This document shows, in pieces, positions 10,140 through 19,087 of a DNA stretch of 64,000 bases. The stretch spans positions 1-64,000 of the forward strand of contig JANQOZ010000107.1 of assembly GCA_028285525.1 (NCBI GenBank). Direction: 5' to 3'. Each line of letters starts with the position of its first letter. Position 1 is the first letter of the stretch. A model generated the notes under the pieces. It saw only the letters and a program-made list of their open reading frames with translations. It was not told where the DNA came from and made no database searches. Both the position numbers and the translations under genes were made by a program. This DNA is from Lysobacterales bacterium (GTDB taxonomy: Bacteria; Pseudomonadota; Gammaproteobacteria; Xanthomonadales; SZUA-38).

Positions 10140-10989
10140 TGCGCTGACGCGGCAGATCAACGGCGTCCTCGAGGCGCATCTGCCGACGGGCGACGTCGCG
10201 CCAGAGCGGCTCCATGAGGCGATGCGTTATGCCGTCTTTAATGGCGGCAAGCGAATTCGGCCGCTGTTCAGCTACGGCGCCGCAAGCGCGCTTCAGCTGG
10301 AAGAGGACCAGGTGGATACGGTCGCTGCTGCTGTTGAGCTGATTCACGCCTATTCGCTGATTCATGACGACCTGCCAGCGATGGATGACGACGATCTGCG
10401 GCGAGGCAAGCCGTCGGTGCACCGGCAGTTTGACGAGGCGCTGGCAATTCTTGCGGGCGACGCGCTCCAGGCACTGGCTTTTCGCGTGCTGGTTTCGGGG
10501 GGCTCAGAAAACGCGGGCGCCGCGGTCACCGCGCTGGCCGATGCCTGCGGTTCGGTGGGAATGGCCGGCGGCCAGGCAATCGACCTGGCCGGCGTTGGCG
10601 AAACGCTGTCGCTCGACGAGCTCACCGCGATGCACCGCCTGAAGACCGGCGCCCTGATTCGCTGCGCCTTGAGTCTTCCGGCGCTGATGTATGGCGCGGA
10701 TGACGACTGCGTCGGCGCTTTGAGTCAGTACGGCGATGCGGTCGGGCTGGCCTTTCAGATTCACGACGACGTGCTGGACGTCGAGGGCAGCACGGAAGAA
10801 CTGGGCAAACCCTCGGGCTCGGATATCGGCAGCAACAAACCGACCTTCCCGGCCTGCATCGGGCTCGACGCATCGCGCGCCATGGCGGCGCGGCTGGTGC
10901 AGGAAGCGAGGGATCAGCTCACGCTGCTCCCGGGCGATACCGACCTGCTCGCCTACCTCGCAGGCTTCAGCGTCGAGCGCCGGAGCTGA
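10123..10989 (+). CDS. ispA: Farnesyl diphosphate synthase (geranyltranstransferase)
   Basis: Condenses IPP with DMAPP and geranyl-PP to farnesyl-PP, the precursor of the ubiquinone tail and undecaprenyl-PP. I place the start at TTG 10123, giving 288 residues, with purine-rich GAGGGAGACGG just upstream. An earlier in-frame ATG lies deep inside xseB. The first aspartate-rich motif, DDLPAMD, is at 82-88 and the second is in [18 protein letters not shown] binds substrate. The C-terminus is slightly shorter than in E. coli (299 residues). Confidence 0.93.
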   Translation: MKTRIDALTRQINGVLEAHLPTGDVAPERLHEAMRYAVFNGGKRIRPLFSYGAASALQLEEDQVDTVAAAVELIHAYSLIHDDLPAMDDDDLRRGKPSVHRQFDEALAILAGDALQALAFRVLVSGGSENAGAAVTALADACGSVGMAGGQAIDLAGVGETLSLDELTAMHRLKTGALIRCALSLPALMYGADDDCVGALSQYGDAVGLAFQIHDDVLDVEGSTEELGKPSGSDIGSNKPTFPACIGLDASRAMAARLVQEARDQLTLLPGDTDLLAYLAGFSVERRS

Positions 10990-11023
10990 CCGGAATCACG
11001 CCGGCAGCCGCGGGCGCTTCCGC

Positions 11024-11677
11024 TCAGGTTTCGGCGTCCGGCTGGTTTTCCGGTGACGCTACCCGAAACTCCGCCAGCGCTTCGCAGCGCTCGCAGATCT
11101 CGGTGATCAGTGGAAAGGGTGCCAGGTCGCATCCGTAGCGCCGGGCGTTGTAAACCTGGGGCACCAGAAAACAATCGGCCATTGTCGGCGTATCGCCCTC
11201 GCAGAATTCTCCGGTGGTGGGGCTGCCTGCCAACATCGACTCAAAGGCCGTGAAGCCTTCGGTCATCCAGTAGTTCATCCACTGAATCCGGTCTTTGCCT
11301 TTGATTCCCAGCTCCTTGTCCAGATACATGTTGACCCGGAGGTTGTTCAGCGGGTGAATGTCGCAGGCAATGATCTGAGCCAGAGAGCGAACCCGGCCGC
11401 GGGCGCGGATCTCAGACGGCAGGAGCGGCGCTTCCGGGTAGGCCTCGTCCAGGTACTCAAGGATAGCCATGGACTGGCGGTAAACCCGCCCTCCGTCGGT
11501 CAATACCGGCACCAGGCCCTGAGGATTGAGCTCAAGAAAAGCGGCTCGGTGATGTTCACCCCCGTCGCGCAGCAGGTGAATCGGCACGAGGTCATACTCG
11601 AGCCCCTTGAGATTCAGCGCAATCCTGACCCGGTAGGCGGCGCTGCTGCGCCAGTATGAGTAAAGCTTCAGATCCAT
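11024..11677 (-). CDS. maiA: Maleylacetoacetate isomerase (zeta-class glutathione transferase)
   Basis: Isomerises maleylacetoacetate to fumarylacetoacetate with glutathione, in tyrosine and homogentisate breakdown. The protein is 217 residues. The N-terminal thioredoxin-like domain starts with LYSYWRSSAAYRVRIALN, including the zeta-class SS motif that contacts glutathione. The C-terminal helical domain has the diagnostic ACDIHPLNNLRV. hmgA and fahA are not in the window. It is divergent from the MarR gene with 186 bp between starts, so that regulator may control it (inference). Confidence 0.93.
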   Translation of the reverse strand: MDLKLYSYWRSSAAYRVRIALNLKGLEYDLVPIHLLRDGGEHHRAAFLELNPQGLVPVLTDGGRVYRQSMAILEYLDEAYPEAPLLPSEIRARGRVRSLAQIIACDIHPLNNLRVNMYLDKELGIKGKDRIQWMNYWMTEGFTAFESMLAGSPTTGEFCEGDTPTMADCFLVPQVYNARRYGCDLAPFPLITEICERCEALAEFRVASPENQPDAET

Positions 11678-11770
11678 GCTGCTGCTCCCTACTTATTCTT
11701 ATGACTCCCCTCGGCGGGTAGCTTACCAAATGCGAGTGGGCCCGACTGTGGCGTGGGTTGTTCCTTTGCA

Positions 11771-11785
11771 GCCCGACGATCGGGC
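11771..11785. promoter_or_regulatory. Perfect inverted repeat between maiA and the MarR gene
   Basis: GCCCGA-CGA-TCGGGC, two perfect 6-bp arms around 3 bp, in the 186-bp divergent region between maiA and the marR-type gene. Position and size fit a MarR-type operator, but the match is GC-rich and may be chance. Confidence 0.35.
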
Positions 11786-11863
11786 CGCACATACGGTCAA
11801 CGGCTGCCCTGCTGCAGCTCCCGACAAAACGTGCGACCATCACCTTTTCTCACCGTCCGCCGC

Positions 11864-12325
11864 ATGTCTCAGCCTTTCGAGCTTGAATCGTTTTTTCCGT
11901 TCCTGCTGTCGCGCCTGTCCAACCGGGTCAGTGCGGGAATTTCCGAAACCTACGCGGCCCGGTACCAGCTCAAGGTCAGCGAATGGCGTCTGATCTGCCT
12001 CATCGGCTGCTATCCCGGGGTTTCCGCGGGCGAAGTCGCCACGCGCGGCGAACTGGACAAGGTTGCGGTCAGCCGCTCGGTTGCGACGCTGATCGGTCGC
12101 GGCCTGATCGAGCGGGAGTTTGACGAGGTGGACCGACGTCGCTCGATGCTGCGGTTGAGCGACGCCGGTCAGGCGATCCTCGACGACATCGCGCCGGCCG
12201 CCAACGCCTACAGCGAAGCGCTGCTGGCAGCCCTCAATAATCGTGATCGCAAGTCGCTGGCCCGATGTCTCGACCAGCTTTGGCAGCGAGCGAGGCAGCT
12301 CGAGGCAGATGCGACAGAATCTTAG
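11864..12325 (+). CDS. MarR-family transcriptional regulator
   Basis: A winged-helix dimeric regulator of 153 residues from ATG 11864. An upstream in-frame extension has no family match. The winged helix is visible as SEWRLICLIGCYPGVSAGEVA, then the recognition helix DKVAVSRSVATLIGRGLIER, then the wing DEVDRRRSMLRLSDAG. The ligand is unknown. Divergence from maiA makes that gene the obvious candidate target, perhaps responding to an aromatic intermediate (inference). The stop codon overlaps the aceK stop (TTA/TAG on opposite strands), so the two genes meet tail to tail with no gap. Confidence 0.9.
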   Translation: MSQPFELESFFPFLLSRLSNRVSAGISETYAARYQLKVSEWRLICLIGCYPGVSAGEVATRGELDKVAVSRSVATLIGRGLIEREFDEVDRRRSMLRLSDAGQAILDDIAPAANAYSEALLAALNNRDRKSLARCLDQLWQRARQLEADATES

Positions 12326-14118
12326 CGCCAGCTCTGTCCGTACCAGCTGCCCGAATAGGGCGCGACGTCAAAAACCTCCCCCGCGCTGAGTCGCTCCTTC
12401 AAGCCGTTCCAGAATGCGGCGGTGAGCAGGTCGTCGTGCGCCTCCCGGAAGACCTCCAGCTGCGGTGGCGAGAGGCCGAGGAAGCTCGGGAACTGGGCCG
12501 GAAAGACGTCCTCCGGCGCCACGTCATACCAGACGTCGCTGCCAAACTCTTCAAATTCATAGCGGGCCCGAGGAACGTTGCGGAAACGACATTCGTCGAG
12601 CGAGCAGAGTTCGTCATAGTCGTAAAAGATCACTCGACCGCTGCGCGATACGCCAAAGTTCTTCAGCAGCAGATCACCTGGGAAGATATCGGTCATGGCC
12701 AGATCGCGTATCGCCTGACCGTAGTCGAGCACGATGCGACGCTGTCGCTCTTCGCCTACCCGATTCAGATACAGGTTGAGCGGCTCAAGGCGCCGCTCGA
12801 TGTAGAGGTGCTGAATCACCAGCTGGTCGTCGACCACGCTGACGCTGTCCGTACACTCCTCGCGCAGTTCGGTCAGCACCTCTTCGCTGAAGCGATTGAG
12901 CGGAAAGCGCAGCTGGCGAAACTCCTGCGCGTCGACCAGCCGCCCCGCCCGGTTGTGTGTGTAGACCATCAGATAGCGGTCCATCACGTCCTGATGAGTG
13001 ACCTTCTTCGGCGGGGCGAAACGGTCCCGGATCACCTTGAAAACCACCGGGTAGCGATCCAGCGTGAACACCGCCATCACCATCCCTTTGATGCCGGGCG
13101 CCGGCACAAAGCGGTCGTCATCGTGCTGAAGGTGACGATAGATTCCTCGATAGCGCTCGGTTTTGGCCTGCTTGGCGCGCCCCAGGATGCTGTAGAGCTC
13201 CTCTACGGGCTTGTGGGGAAGAATCCCTTTCAGAAATTTGACCGCGTCCGCGATGCTGGTCAGGTCAGCATGGAAGTACGAGCGTGAGTAGCTGAAGACC
13301 GAGCTCGCCTCGTCCACCGCGGTGGTCACCCAGTCCACCCGCATGCCCGGCTCCGGGTTTTCCAGAGCGACCAGCAGCGGAACGTTTTTGTCCGCCAGGC
13401 AAATGCGCCCCACGATGAACGCCCGGGTATTCCGATAAAAAAGCGGTCCGATGACCTCCAGATCACGGATACCCGATACCCCGCCGTGTTCGGCGAGCTG
13501 GCTGGTGATGGCGTCACCGACCCGCCTTACGCAGCGCTGACGATCCTCCCACGGCAACCCCAGCGAATAGTCCTGCAGCAGCTGCTGGCAGATGGCGCGA
13601 AGATCGCCGGTCCAGGGGTAGCGGAGAATGCTCGGTCGAGAGGTGACGTGATCGGTGGGGCCAAGCTGAGTTTCGGCAAACTCCAGCGCGGCGTTGACGC
13701 CGACGGTCTTGAACAGGCGGCGGCTGACCGAGTTGAAAAAGGTCTTGTTCAGCTCCCGGTCGATGGATTCACCCAGACGGTCTTCGTAGTGCTTCCGCGC
13801 GGCGCCCCAGAGCTGCTCCTCATTGACATGCTCACCCAGAAGTTCGCCGATCCGGGCAATGGTGTCGAGCACAATGTGGTCGTAGAGCTCGATCCGTCGC
13901 CGTGCGTCTTCCTGGGCACCAGCCCAGTCGCGGGTCTCAAAACGCCTGCCACTGCTCTGGGTAATGGCCCGGAACTGTTGCCCGTAGCGCTCAAATTCCG
14001 AGAAAATCAGGTCAGACAGCTGGACGTCCAGAGTTTTTGTGGGGTTCGAGGTGGTGACCGATGTCAACTGAGATTCACCCGTCGCAGGTACTGGATTATT
14101 GGTTTGGACCTGCACCAT
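12322..14118 (-). CDS. aceK: Isocitrate dehydrogenase kinase/phosphatase AceK
   Basis: Phosphorylates and dephosphorylates isocitrate dehydrogenase, switching carbon between the TCA cycle and the glyoxylate shunt. It is 598 residues against about 578 in E. coli. The C-terminal kinase-like half shows FKVIRDRFAPPK, the GDLLLKNFGV stretch and FYDYDELC, all conserved in AceK. From the ATG at 14118 the first 30 residues have no counterpart and overlap the divergent DUF924 gene. A TTG at 14067 would give a more family-like N-terminus. aceA and aceB are not adjacent, unlike in enterics. Confidence 0.95.
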   Translation of the reverse strand: MVQVQTNNPVPATGESQLTSVTTSNPTKTLDVQLSDLIFSEFERYGQQFRAITQSSGRRFETRDWAGAQEDARRRIELYDHIVLDTIARIGELLGEHVNEEQLWGAARKHYEDRLGESIDRELNKTFFNSVSRRLFKTVGVNAALEFAETQLGPTDHVTSRPSILRYPWTGDLRAICQQLLQDYSLGLPWEDRQRCVRRVGDAITSQLAEHGGVSGIRDLEVIGPLFYRNTRAFIVGRICLADKNVPLLVALENPEPGMRVDWVTTAVDEASSVFSYSRSYFHADLTSIADAVKFLKGILPHKPVEELYSILGRAKQAKTERYRGIYRHLQHDDDRFVPAPGIKGMVMAVFTLDRYPVVFKVIRDRFAPPKKVTHQDVMDRYLMVYTHNRAGRLVDAQEFRQLRFPLNRFSEEVLTELREECTDSVSVVDDQLVIQHLYIERRLEPLNLYLNRVGEERQRRIVLDYGQAIRDLAMTDIFPGDLLLKNFGVSRSGRVIFYDYDELCSLDECRFRNVPRARYEFEEFGSDVWYDVAPEDVFPAQFPSFLGLSPPQLEVFREAHDDLLTAAFWNGLKERLSAGEVFDVAPYSGSWYGQSWR

Positions 14119-14657
14119 ATCAGGAAAGAAAATCGCTTTGGTGGGGCGGCCGAAAAAATGATGCGGCCATCATTCGGCGCTGGAAAGATACCGTCGACCG
14201 GGCCCTCTCAGGGGACCTGGACGAATGGGGTGCAACCGCCGCAGGAAATCTCGGGCTGATCATTGTCCTGGACCAGCTCACCCGCAACGTCTACCGCGGT
14301 ACAGGCCGGGCCTTTGCGGGCGATGCCAGGGCCCGAGCGTGTGTTGCCCGAGGCCTCGACCGCGGGGATTTCTCGCGGTACCACCCGCACCACGCGGTGT
14401 TTTTTCTGATGCCGCTCGAGCACCATGAGTCGGTGGAGAGCCAACGCCGGGTGCTGGCGCTGATGCACGAGCTGCGGGAACGCTGTGGGCCCGACCTGAT
14501 AGAGGTGATCGACTCAAACATCGAGTATGCCGAGGCCCACGGCGAGATCATCGATCGATTCGGCCGGTTCCCCCACCGAAACCAGGCGCTGGGCCGCGAG
14601 TCCACGCCCGAGGAAGCCGAGTATCTGGCCAGCGGCGGGCGACGCTTCGGTCAGTAA
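14061..14657 (+). CDS. DUF924 family protein
   Basis: A cytoplasmic helical protein of 198 residues, full length for DUF924 (YhdG/TPR-like fold), whose biochemical role is not established. Diagnostic segments are VLDYWFG at the N-terminus, LIIVLDQLTRNVYRGTGRAFA in the middle and FGRFPHRNQALGRES near the end. The ATG follows GAGGTGG at about 14048-14054, a good ribosome site. The 5' end overlaps the divergent aceK by 58 bp if aceK uses its ATG, which is unusual for head-to-head genes. Confidence 0.88.
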   Translation: MSTEIHPSQVLDYWFGPAPYQERKSLWWGGRKNDAAIIRRWKDTVDRALSGDLDEWGATAAGNLGLIIVLDQLTRNVYRGTGRAFAGDARARACVARGLDRGDFSRYHPHHAVFFLMPLEHHESVESQRRVLALMHELRERCGPDLIEVIDSNIEYAEAHGEIIDRFGRFPHRNQALGRESTPEEAEYLASGGRRFGQ

Positions 14658-14737
14658 AGCCGGACAGCAACGAGGCTCAAGCTCGTTCAGACCGTTTGGG
14701 CATCCATCAGCCCTGCCCTTCGCTGATAGCGCCAGGA

Positions 14738-15718
14738 TCAGGCCCTCGGGGGCGTCGACGGATCGGGTGACTGTCCGCCGCCGGCCCAGCTGGCCGCCTT
14801 GTCCTTGAGCTCGCGGAACTTAGAGGACATACCCGACAGCTTCTGCTCCCACTCCGGGTTGGGCTCCTGGCCTTCGATCGCCTTGAAGTACACCTGCATC
14901 AGCGCCGTCATCGCGATCGGATCGATAATCGCCGCCTTGATCCCGTAAGCCAGCAGCGCCGCAAAGGCGAAAGTCCAGAAGCCCGCCAGCGCCGGAAACA
15001 GCGCAATCAGGCCCGCCACCGGCGCCAGCACCACGAGAAAAACGCCGAAGGTGAGCAGCCAGATAAAGAACGCCAGAAACGCGGCGTTCTTGAGGATCGA
15101 CTTATAGTTCTGGGCGTAGAGCACCAGCGCTCGCTGAGACGACTGCCAGATGTTGTTCGAACCGGTGCGCAGGTGATACGCGAGGATGACCTCGTCGAGA
15201 TAGGTCATGGACATGTTCAGCACCGCGTTCACCAGCTTCATCGCACCGCCCAGACCGGGGATCGGAAGAAAGTTGGCGATGCTGAAGGTGATTCGATTGA
15301 AGGTCTTGAGAATCCCCTTGATCAGCTGGTCGACCGCAAACAGCGCGGAGGACTCGCCGAAGTTTTCCTTGACGCGCGCCTGCGCATATTCCACCTGACC
15401 TTTGCCGTCCGGCACCGGCTGACCGGCGAGAAACCGCTCGAGGACAGCGATGTGTCCGGCCTTCACCATGTAGAGGAGATATTCGCGAGCGAAGTAGAGC
15501 ACGGTGCTGACGAGCCCAAAGCCGATCAGACCGCCGTAGCCCGCGCCTGCCGCAGGATCGCCGCCCACCTTGCCGGCGACAAAGCCGATGCCCGCACCAC
15601 CGCCGGTTACGATGATGTAGAGCAGCGTAATGCCCATGTAGATCGCCAGCCGAAATATCACAAACGGCAGCGTCTTCATGATCAACCCGATGATTTCGCC
15701 GAGCTTGAAATCCCACAT
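14738..15718 (-). CDS. Multi-pass membrane protein of unknown function
   Basis: I do not recognise this 326-residue family. The N-terminal half has hydrophobic stretches at about 14-40, 45-65 (glycine-rich) and 68-85. A soluble region containing GKGQVEYAQARVKENFGES follows, then two strongly hydrophobic segments at about 220-265 and a C-terminal soluble tail rich in Lys, Ser and Pro. Layout suggests at least five transmembrane helices with no signal peptide. It lies 18 bp downstream of crcB on the same strand and may end the trpS-crcB operon. The call of a real gene rests on length, composition and tight spacing. Confidence 0.8.
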   Translation of the reverse strand: MWDFKLGEIIGLIMKTLPFVIFRLAIYMGITLLYIIVTGGGAGIGFVAGKVGGDPAAGAGYGGLIGFGLVSTVLYFAREYLLYMVKAGHIAVLERFLAGQPVPDGKGQVEYAQARVKENFGESSALFAVDQLIKGILKTFNRITFSIANFLPIPGLGGAMKLVNAVLNMSMTYLDEVILAYHLRTGSNNIWQSSQRALVLYAQNYKSILKNAAFLAFFIWLLTFGVFLVVLAPVAGLIALFPALAGFWTFAFAALLAYGIKAAIIDPIAMTALMQVYFKAIEGQEPNPEWEQKLSGMSSKFRELKDKAASWAGGGQSPDPSTPPRA

Positions 15719-15736
15719 AAGCGTTCGTCCTTTTCC

Positions 15737-16111
15737 TTAGCTGGCAATCCAATAACCGGCGGCCACCCCCGCCAGGCATATGAGCACCGTGCCCAGGGCG
15801 TAAAACAGCGCTCGCTCCGGGTACCCGGCCTGCAGCAGCTCCAGCGTCTGCAGGCTGTAGGCAGAAAAGGTGGTGAAGCCTCCCAGCACGCCCGCCATTA
15901 AGAATAGACGAAAATTTTCACTGATCACCCAGCGCTCTTCGGAAACCGCGCTGCCGGCCACCAGACCGATCAGAACCGCGCCGAGCATGTTCACGGCCAG
16001 CGTCGCGTAGGGCAGCCGCTGTCCCGCGAGCGGCGTCAGCCACAGCCCGACCCCGTAGCGGGACGCGCCGCCGATGGCGCTGCCGAGGGCCACCAGCAGC
16101 ACCGCTTTCAT
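15737..16111 (-). CDS. crcB: Fluoride-specific ion channel CrcB/Fluc
   Basis: A dual-topology four-helix membrane channel that expels fluoride. It is 124 residues, the normal size. [19 protein letters not shown] and the central [13 protein letters not shown] motif carry the conserved Asn, Gly, Phe and Ser/Thr residues of the fluoride path. The ATG overlaps the trpS stop by 4 bp, so expression is coupled to trpS. I see no room for a fluoride riboswitch ahead of crcB. Confidence 0.96.
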   Translation of the reverse strand: MKAVLLVALGSAIGGASRYGVGLWLTPLAGQRLPYATLAVNMLGAVLIGLVAGSAVSEERWVISENFRLFLMAGVLGGFTTFSAYSLQTLELLQAGYPERALFYALGTVLICLAGVAAGYWIAS

Positions 16112-17124
16112 GCCAGTGATCGGATCCCTACCGCCCGACGGACCGCGGCCATCAGCGGGGCCGCCTCGTCGCGGGCCTTCACGGCCCCAGCGGCCAGCGC
16201 CGCCTCAACCTCAGCAGGATGTTCGATGAGCTGCGCGTAGCGTTCCCGGGCCGGCGCCAGCACCTCGTTGATCCGCTCGAACACGCGCTGCTTGGCTTCC
16301 CCCCACGCCAGCCCTGCCGCCAAATCATCCGCAAAGACCTGCCGCTCATCCGGCGATACAAAAGGTGCGTAGATCGGATAGAGCGCCGACTCGTCGGTAC
16401 CCTTGGGCTCGCCTGGCTCTTTCGAATTGGTGACGATTCGCATGATGGCCTTGCGCAGCTTTTTTTCGTTGAGCCACAGGCCGATCGTGTTGTCGTAGCT
16501 CTTGCTCATCTTGCGTCCGTCCAGGCCCGGCAGCACCGCGGCGCTTTCGTCGATCACCGCTTCCGGCAGGGTGAAAATTTCTCCGTATCGATGATTGAAC
16601 CGCTGCGCCATGTCGCGGGCCATCTCGATGTGCTGGCTCTGGTCTTTGCCCACCGGCACGTGGGTGGCGTTAAACATCAGAATATCGGCCGCCATCAGCA
16701 CCGGGTAGCTGAACAGGCCCATGGTGATCTCATGATCCGGATCGTCGCCAGCCTTCTCGTTGTCCTGCACCGCGGCCTTGTAGGCGTGCGCGCGATTCAT
16801 CAGTCCTTTGGCACACACGCAGCCCAGGATCCAGGTCAGCTCGGGGATTTCGGGGACGTCCGACTGCCGGTAGAACGTCGCCCGCTCGATGTCCAACCCC
16901 AGCGCGAGCCAGGTCGCAGCAATTTCCAGCGTGGACTGATGGACCCGCTCCGGCTCGTCACACTTGATCAGCCCGTGATAGTCCGCGAGGAAGTAAAAGG
17001 AGTCGGTGGCGTCGCTCAGGCTGTCTTCGATGGACGGGCGAATCGCCCCCACGTAGTTCCCGAGATGCGGCGTGCCGGTGGTGGTGATGCCGGTCAGCGA
17101 CCGGGGTAGAGACTGGCTAGACAC
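16108..17124 (-). CDS. trpS: Tryptophanyl-tRNA synthetase
   Basis: A class I synthetase that charges tRNA-Trp in the cytoplasm. It is 338 residues, standard for the bacterial enzyme. The HIGH-equivalent is in [11 protein letters not shown] near the N-terminus and the KMSKS loop in [11 protein letters not shown] (about 200). [11 protein letters not shown] binds tryptophan and adenylate. First gene of a trpS-crcB unit. The promoter is probably in the 88 bp between it and the S9 peptidase gene start region, but no clear box was found. Confidence 0.97.
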   Translation of the reverse strand: MSSQSLPRSLTGITTTGTPHLGNYVGAIRPSIEDSLSDATDSFYFLADYHGLIKCDEPERVHQSTLEIAATWLALGLDIERATFYRQSDVPEIPELTWILGCVCAKGLMNRAHAYKAAVQDNEKAGDDPDHEITMGLFSYPVLMAADILMFNATHVPVGKDQSQHIEMARDMAQRFNHRYGEIFTLPEAVIDESAAVLPGLDGRKMSKSYDNTIGLWLNEKKLRKAIMRIVTNSKEPGEPKGTDESALYPIYAPFVSPDERQVFADDLAAGLAWGEAKQRVFERINEVLAPARERYAQLIEHPAEVEAALAAGAVKARDEAAPLMAAVRRAVGIRSLA

Positions 17125-17169
17125 GGTGGTCGCGAGGGTCCTGGTTGCTTGAGAATCAGCGCGGCATTA

Positions 17170-19035
17170 TCAATCATCTGCCAAGCTGCGGTCCAGAAAG
17201 CTCGCCACCGCGTCGTACCAGGCCTGCCGAGCTGCTGCACCCCGCAGATCGTGGCCCTGACGACGGAGCCGGAGCCAGGTCAGCTCACCCTCACCAAGGG
17301 TTTTGCGCAAGCGAGCCCGCAGCCGCCGGGACTGATCGAAGGCAACCACCGTGTCCCGGTCTCCATGCCCCAGCAGTACCGGTCCACGAATAGCCTGCGC
17401 AACGTTGAGCGGCGAGGCGGCCGCCAGCGCGGGGTCGTCAGGCTGACCCACCATCTCCAGCCATTCCTGATAACCCCGTTCATTGCCCATGGCGCTCAGG
17501 TCCGCCGTATGCGACGGCAGATCAGCTACGGGGGCCCGGGCGACGGTACAGCGAGTCACGGGATCAGGCCGGGCCGCCAGCATCAGCGCGGCGTAACCGC
17601 CGAAGCTGCTGCCCATGGCGCAGGTCCGGTGACTCCCGGGTAGACCGCTGCGCCGCGCCCAGCGCACGGCATCTTCCAGATCATCGAGCATGGCGCCCGA
17701 CCACTCACGCCGACCGGCCCATTGCCAGGCGACACCCTTGTTGGTGCTGCCGCGAAAATTCACCTGCAGCACCAGATGGCCACGATCGGCCAGCCATTGG
17801 GCCTCGTCATGCCAGCGTCGTTTATCGTGACTCCAGGGTCCTCCGTGGATCAGCAACACCATCGACCGGGCGCGGCCGGCGGGGCGAGTGACGAGCGCCT
17901 CTACGGGCTGGTTGTCGCGGCTCAGGAAGCTCTCGACGGTCACCGGGTTACCGGCCGGCAGTTCGAGTCCCGGCCAGCTTCGAACGCCCCCGTCGCTGAC
18001 CAGGTACACCTGAAGCCCCCCCGGATCCGGACCGAGCTGCCACAGAGAGCCCTCGCTGGCGTGTCCCAGCCAGAAGACCTGGCGATCGGCGATCCGCTGC
18101 CCGAGGGACTTAAGATCGCGGCGGGTCCGCTGATCGGGTCCCCGGATCGCCTCCAGGCGGCTGCCCACCACCAGCGCCTGCGGCTGAGGCAGACCGGGCG
18201 GCACCGCCACCGAGGCCGGGCCAGCGGGGTTCAGGTTAGTTTCGGTGGTCGGGTGCTGTTCGAGGGAACCGGTCAGGAAGTCCAGCACCCGGAAGACCGC
18301 GCCTTCCTCCTCCCAAAACCAGGCCTCTTCAGAATCTTCGCTGAAGCCCAGCAGGCGCCAGGCAGGCTCCGCCAGGGTCCGGCGCCGCAGCGACCGCCAC
18401 GGCAGCGACGGCTCGGGACGCCATACCCATTCGTACGCGGGCTGCGCCTGCTCCAGGCGCCAGCGTCGGGCCAGCAGCGTTTGCCCTGACGGCGCGGGAT
18501 GCCAGCGAAACAGATCACCTGGGTTGCGTTCGATCAACGCCTGCTGGCCACCGGTAGAGAGGCGCAGCAGGTCGGGTCGCCAGGGCCGGGCCCGGTCGTT
18601 CGCCAGCACGAGCGCGCCGTCCGGCAAAAACCGAAGAAGCTGCGGGCCATGGCGACGGGCCACCGACTCGGAGAGCAAAAGCTGCTGTCCGCCGGCCGGA
18701 AACTCGAGGCGGTACCAGCGCACCCGGTTGGCCTTTCGGACCATCACCACCAGCCGCGCCTTGGGCAGCCAGTGGAGTCCCTCAATCCATCCGTCCGCCC
18801 GCCACAGAACCTTCGGCGCCGCCGTTGGCGTCGCCAGCGTCTGCCAGACCACCGTGTCGCCACGATCAGCGGAGGTCACCCACAGCAGGGCTTCCTCACC
18901 GGGAACCAGCGACGTGAATCGGGGAGCCTGACGAGGCAGATCGCCTGCGGCCACCGCGGCCTGCAGTAGCGCGGCAAGCAGGATAAACCCCGTCAAAGTC
19001 CTGAGAGCAGCCCGCCTTGCTGAAGCCTTTGCCAT
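17170..19035 (-). CDS. Secreted S9 family (prolyl oligopeptidase-like) serine peptidase
   Basis: 621 residues from the ATG at 19035, which opens with a signal peptide (Arg-rich start, LLAALLQ hydrophobic core, AVAA cleavage region). An in-frame TTG ten codons upstream would spoil the signal. The N-terminal half should form the beta-propeller, and the C-terminal alpha/beta hydrolase carries LLIHGGPWSHD, nucleophile S477 in GSSFGGY, Asp in GHGDRDTVV and His in RRQGHDLRG. Likely periplasmic or exported, cleaving short peptides. Divergent from oxyR, 52 bp apart, so both may be read from a shared regulatory region. Confidence 0.9.
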   Translation of the reverse strand: MAKASARRAALRTLTGFILLAALLQAAVAAGDLPRQAPRFTSLVPGEEALLWVTSADRGDTVVWQTLATPTAAPKVLWRADGWIEGLHWLPKARLVVMVRKANRVRWYRLEFPAGGQQLLLSESVARRHGPQLLRFLPDGALVLANDRARPWRPDLLRLSTGGQQALIERNPGDLFRWHPAPSGQTLLARRWRLEQAQPAYEWVWRPEPSLPWRSLRRRTLAEPAWRLLGFSEDSEEAWFWEEEGAVFRVLDFLTGSLEQHPTTETNLNPAGPASVAVPPGLPQPQALVVGSRLEAIRGPDQRTRRDLKSLGQRIADRQVFWLGHASEGSLWQLGPDPGGLQVYLVSDGGVRSWPGLELPAGNPVTVESFLSRDNQPVEALVTRPAGRARSMVLLIHGGPWSHDKRRWHDEAQWLADRGHLVLQVNFRGSTNKGVAWQWAGRREWSGAMLDDLEDAVRWARRSGLPGSHRTCAMGSSFGGYAALMLAARPDPVTRCTVARAPVADLPSHTADLSAMGNERGYQEWLEMVGQPDDPALAAASPLNVAQAIRGPVLLGHGDRDTVVAFDQSRRLRARLRKTLGEGELTWLRLRRQGHDLRGAAARQAWYDAVASFLDRSLADD

Positions 19036-19046
19036 ATGATTTGTTA

Positions 19047-19083
19047 ATTGATAACCTGTTTTCAATTATTCAATTCTATCAAT
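19047..19083. promoter_or_regulatory. Possible OxyR operator between the S9 peptidase gene and oxyR
   Basis: ATTGATA at 19047-19053 and TATCAAT at 19077-19083 are perfect inverted arms spanning 37 bp, the length of the OxyR consensus site (four ATAG-like elements). Outer elements match three of four bases each and inner elements match poorly. The region is AT-rich against a GC-rich background. LysR-type regulators normally bind such divergent regions. Confidence 0.45.
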
Positions 19084-19087
19084 GTCC

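Noticed and set aside
15737..16111. Fluoride riboswitch upstream of crcB
   Set aside because: crcB overlaps the end of trpS and no leader exists between them.
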